64,000 bases of DNA, taken from Tranzscheliella williamsii. Taxonomy: Eukaryota > Basidiomycota > Ustilaginomycetes > Ustilaginales > Ustilaginaceae. The translations under genes and the position numbers were made by a program. Within the stretch, counting starts at the first letter, position 1. The number at the start of each line of letters is the position of its first letter. The notes below the pieces were generated by a model that saw only the letters and a list, made by a program, of their open reading frames with translations, did no database searches and was not told the DNA's origin. The DNA is taken from the NCBI GenBank assembly GCA_023212725.1, contig JALBYF010000010.1, positions 124,001 to 188,000 on the forward strand, in the 5' to 3' direction. Below, piece after piece: positions 59,862 through 64,000 of the stretch.

Positions 59862-62800
59862 CTATTCGATAAAGCCGAGCGCACGTAGCTGCTCCATGGT
59901 CATCGGCTGGGAAAAGTCGATTTGTCCTGCTGTGGCGCCGGTGGGCGCTGCGTTGCCCGGCTGGACGGAAGCGGGAGCCGCGGACGGAGGCTGCTGGTGT
60001 GCCTGCTGCTGTTGCTGCTGCAAGCCCAACGGACCCATGGTGCCTACTGCCTGTGTGTTCTGGTTTGCACCGCTGTACATGGATGGCGGCTGCTGCTGTT
60101 GCGGCATGGGCATATGCGGCTGCTGGCCCGCCTGGCCGCCGATGCCGAGCAGCTGCGCGAGAATCGAGAGATTCGGCGTCATCGTGGACCCAGACGCCTC
60201 TCCGCTCGCAGCGCCTGGCGCATTGCTTCCGGACGGGCCCGTTGCTAGCAGATTACCGGCGCTGCTCAGGTTGCCGAAGCTTCCAAGGCTCGCTAAGTTG
60301 GCCGCGGTAAGCGGTTCAGCACTGGTGCCCATGCTAAAGCCAAGGCCGGCCAGAGCGTTCATGTTGCCGTTCGCCACAGCAGGGTTGCCGGCAGCGCCTA
60401 GCGCAGAGAGATTAAACGGCATGGAGGAACCCAAGCCCATGGATGAAGCGGGTATATTCGGGTTCGGCTGAGCTGCTTGCTGCTGTGGCTGCATTTGCTG
60501 CTGTTGCTGAAGTTGCTGGTGAAGCTGTTGTTGTTGCTGTAGCTGTAGAGTATACTGGTTAGCGTTCTGGGGCATTACAGGCAGCGGCGCTGAAGCGGAC
60601 GGTACAGGCCCCTGAGGCTGCTGGGTTTGTTCCTCTTTTGGCTTATTCGAGACTTGCTGACCTGCCGAATTGTGCACCTGCTGAGCGCTGCTCTGGGCGG
60701 TGAGAAGCTTGCTGAAAGGGATCGTATCCTTCAGCACCACTCCGATCAGCTTTGGCGGGATCGAGCCAGCCTTTGCATTCCTTTCGGCAGAGCTGGTTGG
60801 CTGGGTGGTGGCGAAGAGCACCATACCAGCGCCAGGGTTGCTGCCGTGGCGGATAAAAGCACAGCTCTTTTTGGCATCCAAGCTTCCTGCCAGACTCGAG
60901 TACATTTGCTTATTCCTTTCCGCGGTTGCCTGCGTCAACCCTCCTCCGTTGTCCTGGCTGTCCTGGGCCGCAAACAGGATATAAGGTGCACCCTGCGTCT
61001 GGGCGTATATCTGCAGGTTGCGTGGCGCAAGTTGGGTTATAGCGGTAATCTGCAGCTTTTCCGGCCAAGGCATTAGAAGTTTCTCCAGAGAGGAGCTGTT
61101 GGAAGTCGCTGAGACCAAGGTAGCAATGTCTCGTTTCTGCTTGGTGGCTGGGTCCGAAATGACTGACCATGTGATGGCGCCTTTCCAAAACGGTTTCGGC
61201 TTCGATGGACTTACAGGAGGTGGTGCCTGTGAAGACGAGGTGAGTGCGGAGGTGTCGGCTACACTTGCGGTACCGGCGGTCGGCACCGCGACAGGTTGTA
61301 GAGGGTGTGGTCGAACAGCAGATGACGATGATGGAAGTTGTTGCGGCAGCTGTGGTTGAGGCAGATGCAAGGCTTTGCTGGTCTGTTGTAGTCCTTGCTG
61401 CACGGGCATGGAGCTGCCATTCTGGCTGATACTTCCGCTCCTGCCTGCTCGGCCAGCGCCAGACGGTGTCCCACTGGGTCCACCCAAATTGATGCCCATG
61501 TCGCGAGCTTCCTTGTCGATCTTGATCAGGCTCTGTAGACAGCCATTGAAGTTCGGATTGGGCTCCTTGCCGCTGATGATACGGTGAACAAGGTGTTTGA
61601 AGGCCTGCTGTTGAGTCCATAGCTGGTTCTTCAGCTGGTCAAGGTAGGATTTGTTCGCTCCGGCTGGCTTGGACGGAGACGATGCTGCATCGGCGGCCGG
61701 AGCCTTCATCACGGCTGCATACGCAATACTCCAATTCTTAAACATGATCTCCTGCTGTTGGCGCAGAAAGACGATCTTGGTGGATGTGGAAGGATCCAGT
61801 TTTAGATTCTTTGGCAGCTCAGTCGGCGGTGGTGCGGGTGCAGTTGATGCGGTGACAGCGGCTTGAGACTGGTTCGGCTGATGGCTTATACTGCCGGATT
61901 TGGGTCTCTTTTGTGGCGTATTGGCCGTCTCTGAGTCCTCTTCGCGACTCCTCTTTGGATTGACCTGGGATATGGCTCCTGCGGTAAGGCCAGAAACCAT
62001 AATATTGGCAGCGTTAAAGATCTTTGCTCTTACCGCTTCCGGCAAAAGGCTGGCCAGGTCTTCATTTTTCAGTTTGTTGGGCTCTGCCACAGTTTTATGA
62101 AGGCCGAGGATAGCAGCTAGCGCCTCCTTCGAGGTAGGCCCTGGAGGAGCGCCGACATTGCTATCTGCCTTGATGGCACAGCTGCTGACAGAAGTCCCCA
62201 TTTTGGCCAATTTGGCGCCGATGTCAGAGATGCTGAGCTGATCATAGGTTGAACTGAGATTGAAGAACGGCGGAGAGGAGACATCAAGAGTTACGTCGAA
62301 CGAGTCTAGGCAGACATGGATAATGTGTCGAGCCAGAACGGGTGGCCTCTTCGGCGCCAAGGGATTGTAAATGCCATTGGAGGGCTGTTCCAGCAGCTCT
62401 AGGGCGGCGACAAAGGCTTCCAGTACATGAGCTGTAGGTTTTCTCGTCCTGTCAGTGGCAGCTGGACCGCTGGGAAGGAAGAAGGAGCCGTCTTCATCGA
62501 AGGAGTCCCAAAGTGACTTGTGTTGTGATGATGCGCCGAGAAGGGATTCCGGAGCTTTCAAGTCGCTAAGCATCTTGGTACCTGCTTGCAGTGGTACCCT
62601 TTTCAGCGTCCAGGCAGGCCGAAGAAGAGACTTGTCTGAAGTAGGCCGGTAGACGACAGCGCCGACGGTGAGCCTCGAACCCGGATAGAGGCTGTTGAGT
62701 CGCTTGGAGATAGAGTCAACAAGGGGTGCCACGATGTGCGCCCAGTTGCTGTGGATGGTGGGATGGTCTATGAGCACGAGAACGAGCTGAGTCTCTGGCA

Positions 62801-62933
62801 AGGACTGAAGCGATGCGAGCGCAAGCGACGAGCCGCGGGGAGTCGAATTGGACAGCATGGGGAGCGGAGAGGGCGTTGTCATGTTAACAACGCTGCCAGC
62901 GCCCGCTCCTGCACCGGGAGTTGGCGTGAACAT
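59862..62933 (-). CDS. MED25: MED25-like Mediator subunit (vWA and ACID-like domains), 1023 aa
   Basis: First ATG 62933. Residues about 45-260 resemble a von Willebrand A domain: TQLVLVLIDHPTIHSNWAHI, then LTVGAVVYRP and RHIIHVCLDSFDVTLD. Residues about 540-740 resemble the MED25/PTOV activator-interaction domain: FWKGAITWSVISDP, WPEKLQITAITQLAPRNLQI, YSSLAGSLDAKKSCAFIRHG and LIGVVLKDTIPFSKLL. The rest is Gln/Pro/Ala-rich, with several Gln runs near residue 800. MED25 links activators to the Mediator complex and RNA polymerase II. The domain order vWA, linker, ACID, Q-rich tail fits the family. Yeast lacks MED25, so this would be one of the fungal retentions. The call rests on domain pattern, not an alignment. 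Confidence 0.65.
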   Translation of the reverse strand: MFTPTPGAGAGAGSVVNMTTPSPLPMLSNSTPRGSSLALASLQSLPETQLVLVLIDHPTIHSNWAHIVAPLVDSISKRLNSLYPGSRLTVGAVVYRPTSDKSLLRPAWTLKRVPLQAGTKMLSDLKAPESLLGASSQHKSLWDSFDEDGSFFLPSGPAATDRTRKPTAHVLEAFVAALELLEQPSNGIYNPLAPKRPPVLARHIIHVCLDSFDVTLDVSSPPFFNLSSTYDQLSISDIGAKLAKMGTSVSSCAIKADSNVGAPPGPTSKEALAAILGLHKTVAEPNKLKNEDLASLLPEAVRAKIFNAANIMVSGLTAGAISQVNPKRSREEDSETANTPQKRPKSGSISHQPNQSQAAVTASTAPAPPPTELPKNLKLDPSTSTKIVFLRQQQEIMFKNWSIAYAAVMKAPAADAASSPSKPAGANKSYLDQLKNQLWTQQQAFKHLVHRIISGKEPNPNFNGCLQSLIKIDKEARDMGINLGGPSGTPSGAGRAGRSGSISQNGSSMPVQQGLQQTSKALHLPQPQLPQQLPSSSSAVRPHPLQPVAVPTAGTASVADTSALTSSSQAPPPVSPSKPKPFWKGAITWSVISDPATKQKRDIATLVSATSNSSSLEKLLMPWPEKLQITAITQLAPRNLQIYAQTQGAPYILFAAQDSQDNGGGLTQATAERNKQMYSSLAGSLDAKKSCAFIRHGSNPGAGMVLFATTQPTSSAERNAKAGSIPPKLIGVVLKDTIPFSKLLTAQSSAQQVHNSAGQQVSNKPKEEQTQQPQGPVPSASAPLPVMPQNANQYTLQLQQQQQLHQQLQQQQQMQPQQQAAQPNPNIPASSMGLGSSMPFNLSALGAAGNPAVANGNMNALAGLGFSMGTSAEPLTAANLASLGSFGNLSSAGNLLATGPSGSNAPGAASGEASGSTMTPNLSILAQLLGIGGQAGQQPHMPMPQQQQPPSMYSGANQNTQAVGTMGPLGLQQQQQQAHQQPPSAAPASVQPGNAAPTGATAGQIDFSQPMTMEQLRALGFIE

Positions 62934-63554
62934 GCACCACAAAGGCTCCGTACGGCCTATGTAGGCGTCTTGTAAGAATGCTCAGTGGCAAGTTCGCGCC
63001 GACGTTGAGGCAGCTTTGCAAAGGACAGATGAGGAGGCAGAAAACAGACCCACTACAGCGTACATGGCCAACCCAAGCGATCGGCCTACTTTACCGCCCG
63101 AGATCATGCACTGCCGCCTAGATCAGTGTGCGGAAAGTCCCGAGGCTGAGGCAAAGGCAGTTGACGGTATTGAGAGTTAGGTCAAGCAAGCAAGCGACCA
63201 CTAACCACGGTCTCGTCAACGATAAATCCCAATCCGACATACCACCCACCCGTGTGAAATTGTGGGTAAACTCGAATAAATCACAGGCTAAAAGGTGATG
63301 TGGGACGCAGGAAGTCACCCAAGACATCGGCTCATCCGCACAGCAATTACACACGGAAGTGCCGCGATCGCAAGGTCTATACAGTATGCTCGGTCATGGA
63401 CCAAACGGGTGTGGGCGGATGCTCTGCCGGTGATAATACATGATGGAGGGTGACCGGACAAGTGGAATATGATTGATGCTAGAAGAGTTGGTGTATGACG
63501 GCTGGTTGAGAGTGGTCACAGTGATGGTGACGGGATTCCTTGCTCTATCTGCGG
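62934..63554. other. Spacer between MED25-like and acetyltransferase genes
   Basis: About 620 bases. It contains the MED25 promoter and the acetyltransferase 3' end. No recognisable ORF. Confidence 0.4.
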
Positions 63555-63998
63555 CTATGCCCTTTCCGCCTGATCCAGTGTCCTCAGCACACGGCACGGG
63601 CTTCCTGCCGCAACGCTCCAGTCTGGGATGTTTTTTGTCACGACACTACCAGCGCCTATGGTGCAGCCCTGGCCGATCTTGACTCCGGCCATGATGATAC
63701 TGCCGCCTCCCACCCATGTGTCTCGGCCGATCGAAACTGGGAGGCTCCGTTCCAGCATCTGCTTGCGCTCTCTGACAGACACCGAATGTGTCCCGCAGTA
63801 GATGGAAACGTTCGGACCGAACAGGACACCATCTCCAAGCCGTACCTCGGAGCAATCCAGAATGGTGGTGTTGTAGTTGGCATAAAAAGCACCTTCGGGC
63901 TTGATGTTCGTGCCGTAATCAACCCACAGAGGAGGCTCGATCTCGATGTTAGCTACCTGCGAGGCCGGCACACCAAGCAGCTCTGCCAGCAGCCGCTG
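63555..63998 (-). CDS. Maltose/galactoside O-acetyltransferase-type hexapeptide enzyme, 3' part (5' end outside window)
   Basis: The frame is open to the window edge, with RLLAELLGVPASQVANIEIE before the first full strand, so the N-terminal maltose acetyltransferase domain lies beyond 64000. The left-handed beta-helix shows PPLWVDYGTNIKPEGAFYAN, LGDGVLFGPNVSIYCGTHSV (with the catalytic His) and IGRDTWVGGGSIIMAGVKIG, ending in GAGSVVTKNIP and DWSVAAGSPCRVLR. The family acetylates the 6-hydroxyl of sugars from acetyl-CoA and includes bacterial Maa and NodL. Fungal members are common and their substrate is usually unknown. Fungal copies are sometimes thought to derive from bacteria; nothing in this fragment shows transfer. 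Confidence 0.88.
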   Translation of the reverse strand, partial: QRLLAELLGVPASQVANIEIEPPLWVDYGTNIKPEGAFYANYNTTILDCSEVRLGDGVLFGPNVSIYCGTHSVSVRERKQMLERSLPVSIGRDTWVGGGSIIMAGVKIGQGCTIGAGSVVTKNIPDWSVAAGSPCRVLRTLDQAERA

Positions 63999-64000
63999 CC

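Noticed and set aside
63555..63998. Recent horizontal transfer of the maltose acetyltransferase from bacteria
   Set aside because: The family is widespread in fungi, and nothing in the base composition of this fragment differs from its neighbours.

Overview
The window looks like nuclear DNA from a basidiomycete of the smut lineage (Ustilaginomycotina, probably Ustilaginales). This is inferred from dense, GC-rich, mostly intron-poor genes, short introns (about 69-99 nt) with GTRNGT donors, pyrimidine-rich leaders, and a gene set typical of fungi: a WOPR regulator, a CSL transcription factor, Tom70, the Smt3, Prp11 and Pre4 homologues, NuA4 Vid21, Fig4 and Ngl2. No species can be named from the sequence alone. 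I saw no rRNA, tRNA, CRISPR array, bacterial operon or intact transposon.

Left part (1-21 kb): a truncated, degenerate eIF4A-like helicase; an unrecognised low-complexity protein; a cPLA2-type phospholipase with a complete AcpS-type phosphopantetheinyl transferase nested inside it (-); and, divergent from it, a spliced gene that fuses the cytochrome oxidase assembly factor COX16 to the sulfhydryl oxidase ERV1 (+). These are followed by a carnitine/acylcarnitine carrier, a DENN-domain protein, an SHG1-like COMPASS subunit, an FMC1-like ATP synthase assembly factor, a serine racemase/threonine dehydratase-type PLP enzyme, TOM70, and a 68-residue, probably myristoylated microprotein with three exons that simple ORF calling misses. 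Five of these genes concern mitochondria or fatty-acid metabolism.

Middle part (20-32 kb): SUMO (two exons, -) is divergent from a CSL (CBF1/RBP-J/Lag-1) transcription factor. Then come a secreted laccase-like multicopper oxidase, a 2.7-kb gene-free stretch, and the divergent pair proteasome beta-7 (Pre4, -) and SF3a66 (Prp11, +).

Right part (32-64 kb): every gene is on the minus strand. They are FIG4 phosphoinositide phosphatase with large disordered insertions, an Ngl2-like nuclease, an unrecognised possibly mitochondrial protein, VID21/EAF1 of NuA4 with a 44-residue polyglutamine tract, a two-exon WOPR (Gti1/Pac2) transcription factor with about 6.9 kb of gene-free DNA upstream, a two-exon FAD polyamine oxidase, a MED25-like Mediator subunit, and a truncated maltose O-acetyltransferase-type hexapeptide enzyme.

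The most notable items are the two domain fusions that face each other across a 325-bp divergent promoter at 5.6-5.9 kb: cPLA2 with nested AcpS, and COX16-ERV1. The eIF4A paralogue that has lost its arginine-finger motif, the lipidated microprotein and the WOPR gene with its large upstream region come next.
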